From contig CAYWYR010000015.1 in the NCBI GenBank assembly GCA_964462685.1, forward strand, positions 18,030-82,029: DNA of 64,000 bases. Direction: 5' to 3'. A program made the position numbers and the translations under genes. The DNA is from CAYWYR01 sp964462685 (GTDB lineage Bacteria > Bacteroidota > Ignavibacteria > Kapaibacteriales > UBA2268). This document shows positions 1 through 10,100 of the stretch, piece after piece (the first letter of the stretch is position 1; the number at the start of each line of letters is the position of its first letter). Below the pieces are notes generated by a model. That model did no database searches, was not told where the DNA came from, and was given only the letters and a program-made list of their open reading frames with translations.

Positions 1-1033
1 TAGTGATCGCATTTGAGGCAGGGTTAGGTATTACGTTCAATTCAGAATTACCACCTTCATCAACAACTAAAAGGGTGATCAGGTCTATTGTATAGTTGCC
101 TTGGGTATATAGCATCTCACCCTCGTGCATTGTATAAACGGGATTCCCACAACAATAGATTTCTTCCCCATTGTTGCGAGAGTAGATCCTCCCACCGTTG
201 AACAACAAATAATTTCCCTGATCGCTATACTTTAGACTGGTCGTTGAACTTGGATAAGGCTTGATTCTATCAATATATTCTTCTGACTGTATAGTATATA
301 TGTATATATCATCGATATCAGAATCCCCATTAGCCTTTTCAAAGCCTTCTTGAACAAGGTATTCATCTTTCACAGGATGGAACTCTACATATCTCGTATC
401 ATCAAATCTCCTTACCTCCTGTAACGTTTCGACATCGAAAATAAGAGCTGTGTTCCAGCCTATTGTATTGGAAATTGAGACAAAACGACTGTCATGGCTA
501 AAACTTACCTCATCCATCATCGCCCTAGTGCCGTACTTCGGATCAACTATCGGTGTAGCTGTCCAGTCCTTGAACTCCCAAGTCTGCGTATCGATCAACC
601 TAAGTCCGTGCTGTCCGCCCGCAATTCCTACATATCTCCTGTCAGGAGAAAACTTAGCAGTATAAGCATATAATTCCGGATTTAGATTAGCATTGGGATT
701 GAAATCGAATTCCTTTAATACCTCCCAATCAGAAACCCTCCGCACGGTCACATATCTGCCACCCGCTACTGTCACTATCCACTCCCCGTCTCTAGAGAAC
801 TCAATATGAGTGACGTTCTTGTCTTTCTCCGTCAGTTCTCCGATTATCTCTCCGCTTCGGGCTTGATGAATATATATCTTGAAGTTATCACACCCGGCCA
901 GGATTAAATCCCCTTCGGGCGAGAATGCTGTACTTTTAGTATAGTGATTGTTCATCCACAGCAGCCCGGGTATCTCCTCAGCATAGGAGAATGAAAAGAT
1001 CAGAAGCAGTAAGGAAAGGAGAAGGCTTTTCAT
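1..1033 (-). CDS. Secreted WD40-like beta-propeller protein with T9SS tail, partial
   Basis: My own translation from the ATG at 1033 stays open to the left edge: 344 residues, C-terminus outside the window. Residues 1-18 are a hydrophobic signal peptide (MKSLLLSLLLLIFSFSYA). The body has WD40-like beta-propeller strands, for example FSPEGD near 37 and KFSPDRR near 127. Residues 335-344 read IPNPASNAIT, the usual start of a type IX sorting domain, so the protein is probably exported by T9SS. It is a clear paralogue of the protein at 62465-63718: both have a KFSPD block and the motif KYGTRAMMD (166-174 here) followed by VSFS. Function beyond a secreted propeller is unknown. Confidence 0.8.
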   Translation of the reverse strand, partial: MKSLLLSLLLLIFSFSYAEEIPGLLWMNNHYTKSTAFSPEGDLILAGCDNFKIYIHQARSGEIIGELTEKDKNVTHIEFSRDGEWIVTVAGGRYVTVRRVSDWEVLKEFDFNPNANLNPELYAYTAKFSPDRRYVGIAGGQHGLRLIDTQTWEFKDWTATPIVDPKYGTRAMMDEVSFSHDSRFVSISNTIGWNTALIFDVETLQEVRRFDDTRYVEFHPVKDEYLVQEGFEKANGDSDIDDIYIYTIQSEEYIDRIKPYPSSTTSLKYSDQGNYLLFNGGRIYSRNNGEEIYCCGNPVYTMHEGEMLYTQGNYTIDLITLLVVDEGGNSELNVIPNPASNAIT

Positions 1034-1362
1034 TATACACCTCATGTATAATTTGTTTGTAAGTAGTTAGCGTCAAAACAATCTAATTAAAGTAAACCAT
1101 TCATCAAAGTTTTATCTGAAACTTAACAAATATTTAACTTTTCACTGGCATAGAACTTAAAGAAGGGCTGCAAGTATCGATGAAGACTTGGAGAAAATGA
1201 AAGATACCTTAAACATTATGTTCAAATATGCATAGATAAGTCAATGTGTAGGTTTATAGGTGAGGGCGATTTGGTATATCAGGAGGATAGCACGTAAATT
1301 ACCGTGAATATAGAGTGCCGACTGTAAGGGCTAAAGTACATAATTTTTACATTTTCATGGAA
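1034..1362. other. Intergenic stretch, no gene supported
   Basis: About 330 bases upstream of the leftmost gene. The only coding-like trace is a short plus-strand string reading IDEDLEKMKDTLNIMFKYA and ending in a stop near 1215, with no start or upstream extension, so I do not call it. No hairpin terminator or clear promoter was recognised. Confidence 0.4.
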
Positions 1363-1449
1363 CTAGCTTTCTTTCATTATTATATATTCATCCTGTGCCG
1401 AGAGTAGGGAGGGAAGTAGTAGTAGTAAGAGGAGAAGTAGTTTTTTCAT
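1363..1449 (-). pseudogene. Orphan signal peptide, remnant of a secreted protein gene
   Basis: An ATG at 1449 opens a 28-codon frame that starts with a textbook signal peptide: MKK, a run of leucines, then SLLSAQDEY with a plausible signal peptidase I site after LSA. It stops (TAG at 1363-1365) only ten residues after the predicted cleavage site. The likeliest reading is the 5' end of a lost secreted (perhaps T9SS-type) protein. It lies in a debris region next to an Rhs fragment. It could also be a real very short secreted peptide. Confidence 0.4.
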
Positions 1450-1552
1450 TCCGCACTACTCATAGCCCAAACCCTTCAGTCTCCATACTCCCCTATCCCG
1501 CTGTACGGCAGTCTAGTCCAGTTTCTTGGCTACCATCTATCAACCAGCTAAT

Positions 1553-1948
1553 TTAAAATGTATCTATATCAGATGCAGACTTGACTTTATTATTATGAGA
1601 ACCTTCACTATTAGCATATGAAGGGTTGAAAACTTTATCTTTTGTGGTCATGTCATGTACGCGCTGAGCAATTGGATTATCTTAATCATAATTACCATTA
1701 TAATCTAGCATACCGAATTCATTAATGAATAAGTCCATTCCTGTAAAAGCTATTTGATCATTTAATACTAATTGACCACTCTCTCTAGTACCTAAATTCA
1801 CTATATACCCGCTCCTATCCTCAAACATGACGGGACTCAACATGGCGTAGTGGTAGGGGCCCCAGCCGGGCGGGGCGGCCCATAGCTCGTCCACAGCTAG
1901 GAACATGCCTATCTCGGGGTCGTAGAGGCGGGGCGGCTGAAAAAGTGC
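1553..1948 (-). pseudogene. Rhs repeat-associated core fragment with in-frame stop
   Basis: Reading minus from about 1948, the frame gives RLYDPEIGMFLAVDEL, then PPGWGPYHYAMLSPVMF and EDRSG. This is the hallmark of the RHS repeat-associated core domain (normally RxYDPxxGRF... NPYxYxxNNPxxxxDPxG). The polymorphic C-terminal part follows to a TAA at 1682-1684. The same frame then continues without another stop for some 42 codons (PIAQRVHDMTTKDKVFNP...) to a TAA at 1553-1555. No Rhs/YD repeats remain upstream, because the frame runs straight into the end of fliO. I read it as the 3' tip of a decayed Rhs toxin gene. The 1840-1940 part is visibly GC-richer than its surroundings, which fits a foreign origin. 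Confidence 0.65.
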
Positions 1949-1955
1949 GTTTCTT

Positions 1956-2363
1956 CTATTTGGAACCGGTCAGCGAGGTAGCTTTTATTTGTTTCCTCAG
2001 GTTTTTCTTGAAGATGCTACCGAAAGATTCTGGGGTTGCCCTTGTACTGGTATTTACGGATTTACCAGCGGCATTGGCAACTTCTTTCTGGCTTGTAGTA
2101 CTATTACCCTCCATTTCCGATAGGCTGGTGATGCTGCTTTCGGTTACGCCGAGCATTACGCGCTTGCCTTCTGTCTCCACAATCACTACCTGGCTTTTCT
2201 GGCTCAGTGGCACACGCGATACGATACGGAGTTCCACCTCGTTATTGTGGTTTCGCTGTTTCTCGGCGAACCGCTTTAGATAGTAAAGAATAATAGCAAG
2301 GCCAGCCACAAACAGTGACATGATAGCGAAAGCATTCGCTATAGGATTACTGAAGATTTCCAT
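1956..2363 (-). CDS. fliO: Flagellar export apparatus protein FliO-like
   Basis: 135 aa. A single membrane segment lies near the N-terminus (about residues 10-29). It is followed by a short cytoplasmic domain with the FliO pattern: VELRIVSRVPLSQKSQVVIV then GKRVMLGVTESSITSL. This matches the family signature 'V..R.PL..k..l.lVe..gk..LlGVt...i..L'. FliO assists assembly of the FliP-FliQ-FliR export gate. It starts 12 nt after the exchanger gene and shares its transcription direction, so it is probably the last gene of a three-gene run. Its usual neighbours fliP/Q/R are absent, and the gene ends right beside an Rhs fragment. The polar, Ser/Thr-rich C-terminus is not diagnostic. Confidence 0.65.
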   Translation of the reverse strand: MEIFSNPIANAFAIMSLFVAGLAIILYYLKRFAEKQRNHNNEVELRIVSRVPLSQKSQVVIVETEGKRVMLGVTESSITSLSEMEGNSTTSQKEVANAAGKSVNTSTRATPESFGSIFKKNLRKQIKATSLTGSK

Positions 2364-2375
2364 TGTTTGCTTTGA

Positions 2376-3371
2376 TTAGATGCCTTTATCGCGGATAACG
2401 GACATGATTATATATCCTATATAGAGCAGGATAAACACGAATCCGTTCCACCGCTGCAACGTGAGTTTTTTACCCACGGATACAGAAAGTATAATCAAAG
2501 CGCTTGCCAATATCATTACCATGATATCAAAGTTGGAGGCTATATCGAATGGGAGTGCCGTAATGGTAGCGTTAAGCCCCAGAATCCATAACAGGTTGAA
2601 TATGTTGGAACCTATAACGTTACCCACTGCGATATCCGCATTGCCCTTTTTTGCCGCCTGTATCGAGGTTACCAGCTCCGGAAGGGATGTACCGAAGGCT
2701 ATGATGGTTAAGCCTATAAAAGACTTACTCAGGCCAGCAAGCGTTGCGATCTCAATTGCACCGTCCACTACCCATTTACCACCCAGAAAAAGCCCTAGCA
2801 TACCAACGGAGATAAGTATAACAGCTTTCTTAACGGGAACGGGTTCTATATCCTCTACCAACTCTTCGGGGCTTTCTTTAGAAAGATTGAAAATATAAAG
2901 CATAAAGAGAATAAAGAAACTCAATATGATAATTCCGTCCCAGCGGGAGATCTCCATCACATTTGAACCCACCAAGCCTGTATCTGGTTCCCAGGCTACA
3001 TTGGCAAGGAAACCAACCAAAAGTGTAGCAGTAAGAGTAAACGGTATCTCGGAGATAACCGTACTTTTCTGAACACGAAGCTGACTATAAAGGGCGGTAG
3101 CCCCTAATATCAGAAACACGTTGGCGATATTTGATCCGAATACGTTACCGATAGCTACATCACTGCTACCAGTGAGTGAAGCTGTCAGCGATACCAAAAG
3201 CTCGGGAGCCGAAGTACCAAAAGATACAACGGTAAGGCCGATTACTAAATCGGAAACATTGAATTTCTTGGCCAATCCCGCAGCACCATCAACCAGCCAA
3301 TCGGCACCTTTGATAAGTACTACGAATCCTAAAACGAAAAGTATAAGATCAATTACTATACTATCTAACAT
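2376..3371 (-). CDS. Calcium/sodium antiporter, CaCA family (YrbG-like)
   Basis: 331 aa, about ten membrane segments, typical for the bacterial K+-dependent Na+/Ca2+ exchanger family. It has the two inverted alpha repeats: GTSAPELLVSL at 52-62 with GNVFGSNIANVFLILG after it, and GTSLPELVTSI at 227-237 with GNVIGSNIFNLLWILG after it. The Glu of each GTSxPE motif is the conserved ion ligand. An acidic linker (EELVEDIEP, about 169-177) joins the halves. The inner membrane protein exchanges Ca2+ against Na+ or H+. It lies 2 nt from the TraB-like gene upstream and 12 nt from fliO downstream, which suggests co-transcription. Confidence 0.9.
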   Translation of the reverse strand: MLDSIVIDLILFVLGFVVLIKGADWLVDGAAGLAKKFNVSDLVIGLTVVSFGTSAPELLVSLTASLTGSSDVAIGNVFGSNIANVFLILGATALYSQLRVQKSTVISEIPFTLTATLLVGFLANVAWEPDTGLVGSNVMEISRWDGIIILSFFILFMLYIFNLSKESPEELVEDIEPVPVKKAVILISVGMLGLFLGGKWVVDGAIEIATLAGLSKSFIGLTIIAFGTSLPELVTSIQAAKKGNADIAVGNVIGSNIFNLLWILGLNATITALPFDIASNFDIMVMILASALIILSVSVGKKLTLQRWNGFVFILLYIGYIIMSVIRDKGI

Positions 3372-3373
3372 AC

Positions 3374-4297
3374 TCAGTATTTGATGATATTAAGGTTCAT
3401 ATCTTTGTTTTTCATCATTTCCACTATCCCTGTATCACCAACCAAATGCCCAGCGCCTACTACTACAAAGACTTTTTTGTTCTCTTCAAGATAACCCAGA
3501 ACTTTGTCTGTCATATTCTTGTTTCTTGTCGTAAGTAGTTTTTCCTTCAGCTCGCTTGCGATATCGGTTTTGCCCAGTTCGCCGTTGATCAGTTTATCAA
3601 TTGCCTTGGCATCGCCTTTTTCCCAATGAGAACTAACCTCGTCCAAAAATTCAGTACCGCTGTTGGAGCTATCCAAGAAATAGTCGATTATCTCATCGCC
3701 GCCTGTAAACATATCATCGAAGAGCTTTAGCTGCCCTTCCATGGATTCCATATCATATATCTTGAAATCTTTATCGCCGATTTTTCTTTGGTCTGCCTTT
3801 TTAAGGAAATGCATATCTATCCCGTTTTCCGGCGAAGCGCCAGAACCCATCATTTCCATTTGCGTGATCGTTAATCCCGCCGCCCATGGCTTGAACATTT
3901 TGATCATAGGTTCATTCATCTGCGGTACAACAGATATTAGCCTATCTACCACTTCCCTGAATTTCTCTGGGCTGAGTACACTATCCAGAGTTCGCCCGTC
4001 TTGAAATACCATATATTGTGCTGCTGCCATCTGATCCGCATTACGGACATCAAATTCTACTGCCAAAGCCTCGGACTCTTCGAAAGCCGCAAGAATCTCA
4101 TCGTCCAAAGGGTACATACCATCTTTTAAGGCATGTATTGAACCAAGCAGAAAGACCTCGCTATCTCCATCTGATACCTGCCAGAGGATGTTGTCAGGCT
4201 TGCCGTCCGACCAAGGTTTTTCTACGTTCGAACTGCTACAACCAGCAAGCAGAACTAGTATGAGCAGTGGTGATATGAAAGATTTGTTGATATTCAA
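3374..4297 (-). CDS. TraB/GumN family lipoprotein
   Basis: 307 aa. The N-terminal signal ends in a lipobox, LLAGC with Cys20 as the lipidation site. The family pattern is clear: ILWQVSDGDSEVFLLGSIH near 37-55 (the GSxH motif), an acidic AVEFDV block near 94, and VVVGAGHLVGD near 279-289 (the GxGH motif). TraB/GumN proteins are proposed metalloproteases (Tiki-like fold), with His and Glu of these motifs as metal ligands. Substrate is unknown. It is predicted to be anchored in a membrane facing the periplasm. It is the first gene of the run ending with fliO. Confidence 0.85.
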   Translation of the reverse strand: MNINKSFISPLLILVLLAGCSSSNVEKPWSDGKPDNILWQVSDGDSEVFLLGSIHALKDGMYPLDDEILAAFEESEALAVEFDVRNADQMAAAQYMVFQDGRTLDSVLSPEKFREVVDRLISVVPQMNEPMIKMFKPWAAGLTITQMEMMGSGASPENGIDMHFLKKADQRKIGDKDFKIYDMESMEGQLKLFDDMFTGGDEIIDYFLDSSNSGTEFLDEVSSHWEKGDAKAIDKLINGELGKTDIASELKEKLLTTRNKNMTDKVLGYLEENKKVFVVVGAGHLVGDTGIVEMMKNKDMNLNIIKY

Positions 4298-4532
4298 AAT
4301 TGTGAAAATTTACTAATAATGATATTTCCAAATATTGCTAAGCCATTAAGATAACAATATCGCGGGATTATTTTATTCAGTACCCGATAAAAGTACATGT
4401 CATGTTAATAGAACATCTCTATCAAACTTATAAATACCCTACTGGTTTAAGCGTTTTAGAGACTACTCTGTACCAATACAGATAGGTGTGAATACTTTAT
4501 TATCTTTGCTGAATTACCTTAGGGGAGTTTGT

Positions 4533-4904
4533 TTATTGCTCGGTTATACTATCGAGTTCATTCACTGATTCCTCTTCTCTTATCGCATCAAGAGAGTCAA
4601 GCTCCTTAGCTTTATCGGAAAGCGCGTTTCTGAGAGAATCGATAATATTGCTGAAATCCGGGTTTTGAGTAGAGAACTTCTCCAGATCCTCACCGAAAGT
4701 CTGAAGAGTATAGCCGTTTGATTCAAGTACGCTATCTACGGCGTACTGAGCATTGATACTATTGGGGTTTTCAAGCCGAGCGTTCAATACTTCACCATAT
4801 ACCTTGATAAAACCCGAGCTATCGGTTTCGCTTTCACATCCAGAGGATAAAAAGACTAAAGAACATATTATAAATACAGCAAAAAGGCTTTTTTTCATCA
4901 ACAT
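4533..4904 (-). CDS. Small lipoprotein of unknown function
   Basis: 123 aa. Basic start (MLMKKS), hydrophobic segment, then SSGCES with Cys23 as the predicted lipidation site. The mature part is acidic, predicted helical, and has no motif I recognise; it ends rich in Glu and Ser. It begins 18 nt after the stop of the TPR gene upstream, so the two are probably co-transcribed. A function linked to the TPR protein is only suggested by this spacing. Confidence 0.7.
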   Translation of the reverse strand: MLMKKSLFAVFIICSLVFLSSGCESETDSSGFIKVYGEVLNARLENPNSINAQYAVDSVLESNGYTLQTFGEDLEKFSTQNPDFSNIIDSLRNALSDKAKELDSLDAIREEESVNELDSITEQ

Positions 4905-4922
4905 CGGGTAGGTTTTATATAT

Positions 4923-6227
4923 TTAAAATAGGACTGGATAGCCGTTTTTTTCAAGCCATCTTCTTATTCTGTCGGCATTGCCATTGTGTGGCTGCCTTTT
5001 TAAAAACTCGTTAAAGTCTTTAGCGGCCATATCATCCATACCCTCTTCCCTATAAGATATTCCTCGGTTTAGATAAGCCAGCCATTGGTCTGAATCCAGC
5101 TCTATAGCCAAAGTATAGTCTTCTTTAGCTTTGGAGTAGTATTTAAGTTTTAGATAGCAGTTGGCACGGTTTATATAAGCATGGAGAAACTCGGTATCAA
5201 CCGCTATAGCACGGCTATAGTCCTTAACAGCTTCCTTAAGCCTGTTAAGGGCTGAATTAGCGTTACCCTTGCCGAAATACGCCTGGGCCATTCTGGGATC
5301 GAATGTGGCTGCTTCTTCATAATCGACTATAGAATTGATATAGTCTTTCTTGTTGTAATACGCGTTACCGCGAATAAGATATAGCTGAGCCTGTTCATTG
5401 TCTATTGCAAGGGATTTAGTTATTGATTCTATCGCATTATCGTAATCCTTTAGAGAATAATATGCAACAGCCATATTCTTATAACCCTCACTATAATCAG
5501 GCTTTGCTTTGGTGGATTTATAGAAATCTTTAACGGCGTTAGTATAGTTTTCAAGCTTTGCGTAAATAAGGCCTCTATAATTATAAGCCAGGTATTGGCT
5601 TGGGTCAATAGCTATCGCGTTGGAATAATCTGATAATGCTTCTCTGAACTTTTTCAGATTGCCGTTTGCAAGCCCGCGTGACATATAGACTTTTGCGTCA
5701 TTATTATTTATCTTAATAGCTTTGTCATAAGATTCGATAGCGTTGTCGAATTCCTTTCTATCGAAAAATATATTACCCATCAGTACATAGGCATGGTAAT
5801 ACTCGGGGTTGATTTCAAGGGCTTTCTCTAGGTCACGCACCACATCTTCCAGCGGTTTACCTACATATAGGCCCGCATAAGCACGTTTATAATAAGCATA
5901 GGCAAAATCCTGGTTAAGCTCGATAGTTTTTCCAAAATCCCTTTCAGCTTCAGGGTACTGCTTAAGCTCAAGGAATAAAGACCCCCTTTTGAAGTAAACG
6001 AAAGAAAAACTAGGATTTAGGCGAATGGTAGAACTATAGTCATTAATAGCTTCAGTATGCATACCCTTATCAGCGAATACATTCCCCCTCTTAAAAAAGC
6101 CGAAAGCGGCTCGGGGGTTATAGGTAAGAGCCTTATTGTAGCAGTCAAGGGCTTTTTCTCTTTCACCTTCTTTAAGGAAATTATCTCCCCTATCAAGCCA
6201 TATTTCCGATTCTCTTATATCAGCCAT
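4923..6227 (-). CDS. Tetratricopeptide repeat protein (about 12 TPRs)
   Basis: 434 aa made almost entirely of 34-residue TPR units, each with the A/G-Y-F pattern (examples: AFGFFKRGNVFADKGMHTEA, AYYKRAYAGLYVG, AQLYLIRGNAYYNKKDY). No signal peptide is evident (start MADIRESEIWLD), so it is probably cytoplasmic. 434/34 leaves room for about twelve repeats plus a short C-terminal tail (RRWLEKNGYPVLF). TPR solenoids mediate protein-protein contacts; the partner is unknown. It lies upstream of and close to the small lipoprotein gene. Confidence 0.85.
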   Translation of the reverse strand: MADIRESEIWLDRGDNFLKEGEREKALDCYNKALTYNPRAAFGFFKRGNVFADKGMHTEAINDYSSTIRLNPSFSFVYFKRGSLFLELKQYPEAERDFGKTIELNQDFAYAYYKRAYAGLYVGKPLEDVVRDLEKALEINPEYYHAYVLMGNIFFDRKEFDNAIESYDKAIKINNNDAKVYMSRGLANGNLKKFREALSDYSNAIAIDPSQYLAYNYRGLIYAKLENYTNAVKDFYKSTKAKPDYSEGYKNMAVAYYSLKDYDNAIESITKSLAIDNEQAQLYLIRGNAYYNKKDYINSIVDYEEAATFDPRMAQAYFGKGNANSALNRLKEAVKDYSRAIAVDTEFLHAYINRANCYLKLKYYSKAKEDYTLAIELDSDQWLAYLNRGISYREEGMDDMAAKDFNEFLKRQPHNGNADRIRRWLEKNGYPVLF

Positions 6228-6299
6228 TTACCCCCCTGGTGGCAGCAAATATACCATCACCTGATATGATAAAAATATTAGATAATATAAGTTTTTGGT

Positions 6300-7103
6300 T
6301 CATTTATTTTCAAGATAAGAGTGTTTTCTTTTAAGTCTCGATATATCGATTAGCATCTTTATCGGATCGATTATGGGGTTTACTTTAGTTCTTTCATCAT
6401 TATGCCATTCCACTGGCAACTCAGCAATATTGTAGCCAAGTTTTTTTGCCAGATATAGAACCTCAACATCGAAGCCAAAACCCTTTACCGTAACCTTTGA
6501 GAATATATCTTTACCTGAAGACTTACTGAAAAGCTTGAAACCGCACTGCGTATCCTTTATACCCTCAAATGCCAACAGGCCGACAATCTTATTGAAAGTC
6601 CTTCCCATGAACTCCCTGTACAGGGGTTGATGCTTTTTGATCTTATCATAATCTATACCGCGGGACCCTATTGCAATATCAGTATCACCCGATGCAACAA
6701 CATCAAATAATCTGAATAGCTCATGTATGGGGGTAGAAAGATCAGCATCACTAAACAAAAGATAGTCTCCGTCAGCTTCAAGCATACCTGCTTTTACAGC
6801 TGCGCCCTTACCCTGGTTCTCAGTTTGAGCCAATACTTTGGCACCTCTTTCTTCCGAAACTGCCACTGTATTATCAGAACTCCCGTCATCAACCACCAGA
6901 ATCTCATAATCTGATATCCCTGGAAGCGAGGTATTGTCTGATATAGCGTTATCCATGAAGAGGCGAATAGAATCGATGGTATATCCGATTCTTTCCTCTT
7001 CATTATAAGCAGGGATAATAATACTTAGTGATTTACCAATATTATTATCCCCGCCAGAGGCTTTCAGATTATTTTTATCCTGTTGGATATCGGAAGCCCC
7101 CAA
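6300..7103 (-). CDS. GT2 glycosyltransferase, dolichyl-phosphate sugar synthase-like
   Basis: 267 aa. GT-A fold family 2 motifs: LSIIIPAYNEEERI at 26-39, EILVVDDGSSDNT at 67-79, the QGKGAAVKAGM nucleotide block near 97-107, and the DxD-equivalent SDADLSTP at 118-125. GFGFDVEVLYLAKKLGYNI further on resembles prokaryotic homologues of dolichyl-phosphate beta-glucosyltransferase/mannosyltransferase. It would make a polyprenyl-phosphate sugar on the inner face of the inner membrane. It starts 7 nt after the GT117 gene. GT117-type enzymes are thought to use lipid-linked sugars, so donor synthesis and transfer may be paired here (inference). The first 24 residues are not conserved-looking and the true start could be internal. 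Confidence 0.85.
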   Translation of the reverse strand: MGASDIQQDKNNLKASGGDNNIGKSLSIIIPAYNEEERIGYTIDSIRLFMDNAISDNTSLPGISDYEILVVDDGSSDNTVAVSEERGAKVLAQTENQGKGAAVKAGMLEADGDYLLFSDADLSTPIHELFRLFDVVASGDTDIAIGSRGIDYDKIKKHQPLYREFMGRTFNKIVGLLAFEGIKDTQCGFKLFSKSSGKDIFSKVTVKGFGFDVEVLYLAKKLGYNIAELPVEWHNDERTKVNPIIDPIKMLIDISRLKRKHSYLENK

Positions 7104-7110
7104 ATCTTGA

Positions 7111-10100
7111 TTACATTATAGCTCTTTCTGGATCAACTCTTACGTTGTCCTGCTCTGCTGTAGCCTGAGAAAGCTTACGGCCAAGCTCAATGCCGGCCTG
7201 CTGGAACATCGGGTCAGGATTAGCAGATAGCTCGGTGATTCTTCCTTCAGCATATTCCTTAGCGGCTTCATAACCTTCAGTCTTGTATACCCTATCAAAC
7301 TGAATGCCTTCAATAGCAACAAGAATAGAGAAGGTAGCCCTATAGGTATCTTCAACCTCTTTCGATTGCTGATTATACCCTCTCCCAAAAAGCTGAGCTC
7401 TGCGTGCTTCTACTTTTTGATCTAATTCTTTTAACGTAGCAATCGCGCCTTCATAATCTCCCTGAAGCTCTTGCATGCTTGACTTCATTCTATATGGCCC
7501 CCAAGCCTGCCCGGAGATTTCTACGCTTAGTTCACCAGGACTATACGAAGGATTGTTTATCACTTTGTTGAGATGCTCGATAGTTTTTTCTGCGGCTTCA
7601 TTTAATTCTTCGCCTGCATCCATATCCCTTAACAAGAGTGCTCTTTGGTATAAAAGTTTAAGATGTGGAGGGAATTGGGTTTCGCTGATATATTCCTCCA
7701 TGCTATCCAGTACTTTTAATGCCTTACCTAAATCATTTGATCTATCATATAGTTCTTCAGCAAAGCTTAAATACAGTGAACGATATGTATCAGTAAGCCT
7801 ACGGTGTACAGGATCAAAATAAGTTGTAGGGTCGTTCAGGCTACGAAGCTTAAAGCCATACTGCTGTTCGGTTGCGAAGTTCTCGGTATTGTCAACATTC
7901 ATCAGGCACTGTTCCATGATTGCCATATCCACGTTACCGAGTGAGCTATTTTCAACTTTAATAGGGCATATCCTAAGTGCCATACCCTCTGCACGGAGGT
8001 AAGGTTGCAGCCCTCGATAATTTTCGGTAGGAACTGTAGTAGAGAAGAACACAGGCCGCTCAAAACGTGTATTCTTAACTATATCGTGCAATACTATATC
8101 TTGCAGCTGATAATTATACCCTCTCTGGCCTTGGCCGCGCGGCTGTATTGTAACATTAAAGCTGCCAGTGCTACCTACCCACTCTGGGTCATGCCGGCGC
8201 ATTGTCTCCGCTGGTATATCCTTCATATCGATTGTGAGCATAGGATAATATCCTCTTCCTGGTGCTTCGGGGTCCAGCTCGTCTCTTAGTTTTAGCTTCT
8301 CATCTGGTATCTCGATAGGTATTTTCTCAGTACCCCACGGTTCTCTGTTTTTTAGTTGGTCAACATACCATATAGTATTGGCAAGTGATAGGTTCACAAT
8401 CCTAACATCACGCCTTACACCCATCACATCCTGCAGATACCAAAGCGGGAAGGTGTCGTTATCACCGTAAGTGAATACGATAGCATCCTCATCCAAACTC
8501 TGGAGGATATTATATGAATAGTCAAACGGTATATAGTTACCTGTTCTATCGTGTGTCTCCCAGTTCCCTATTGCAAGGTTAAGAGGTGCAATAAGTAAAC
8601 CTAGAGCGGTGATACCGCCTGCGATACCAGTGCTAACTCTGCCGTTTTTCGATAACATATCGATAAGGCCGTAAACTCCCAGTCCTATCCACATGGCAAA
8701 TACCATGAATGATCCTGTATAGAAGTAATCTCTTTCCCTTGGTTGTGGGTCCTGCTGCTGTTGGGCAACTGCCATCAGAACGCCCATTAGCAAGAACATT
8801 ACAAGGAAGGAGAACGCCATCTTAGGGTCTCGGTAGAAGTGGAATACCAAACCGAAGAGGCCGAGAAGCAGCGGCAACGCAAAGTAACTGATCGGGTATA
8901 AATCCTTATATCCAGAGTCCCAGTTTCTCGCGGCAGCTTCATCTTTAACATTTTGCAAGAACGGGAAAGCCGCGGCTGATGCATCCTGCTCATCGCTTAC
9001 CTTACCAGCATAATTCCACAATAGATATCTGAAATACATGTGGTACATCTGGAATTTCCAGAGGTAAGCCAGTTCACCGCCGGAATTTATCTTTGGCCAT
9101 TCCTTATAAGGCACATCCACTCCCTTACGGTTAGTGGCATATTCATACTCAGGTTCGAACCATTCACCGTAAACATATTCGTTTTCTGAATCACGCGCTA
9201 TATAGTTCTGAACGAAATGACGGCCTTCATAGGAGCTTTTTACCCTTCGAGGCCAGCTTGCGTCATTACCATATTGCTCACGGCCGATATAGCGGGCAAG
9301 CTCTGTAAAGTCCTTAGGCTCGTTCTCGTTCATTGGCGGGTTCGCGTTCGATCTGATCAGGATATGGGTGTATGTGGTATAACCCATAAGCACAAACAAA
9401 AAGCCCATCGATAGTAGAGCTATAGAGCTCTTCCTTGAATTATAAGTTCTGTAAAGCAGGAATATCAGCCCTGCAAGTATAGCTATTAGAAGGAACTGAA
9501 CAAAGCCGCTATCAGCGATCACATAATCCTGAGCTAGGTTTTTGATAGGGAAATTACCAGCCATCATAGCAGGCAATGACATAACTATCAGCTTGTAAAC
9601 CAAAGCGAAAAACACAAGAATAATCGATCCAGCGATAATGAACTTGCCGTTTATCTTGATTGAATCCCCAGAGGTGTATTTCCTGAAGTAAACCACCAGA
9701 CCTATGGTAAAGATCGCGAGTACCGCCAATAGGTGAACCCCAATGGCTAATCCGATTACATACATAATAAGCAAGAGATACTTTTCATGCCCAGGTTCAT
9801 CAGCCCTTTCATTCCATAGCATTAGCAGATATACGACTATTGCCACAAACAAGGTGGACATAGCATATACCTCTGACTCAACCGCATTAAACCAAAATGT
9901 ATCGGTAAAAGTAAAAGCCAACGCCCCGACCAGAGCCGAGCCGCACACAGCGAGAACTCCTCCTGTATTAGTAGGTCTTTTTCCGACCATATTGTTGATA
10001 ACCATACTACCGATATGATAAAGTAGCCAGATGGTAACGGCACTTGATAGCACGGAAACCATATTCATCTTCCAACCGGGATCGCCAAAAGGGATAAGAA

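Noticed and set aside
1120..1215. Plus-strand string resembling a protein C-terminus
   Set aside because: It has no start codon, is closed by stops on both sides and has no recognisable family. Treated as chance or debris.
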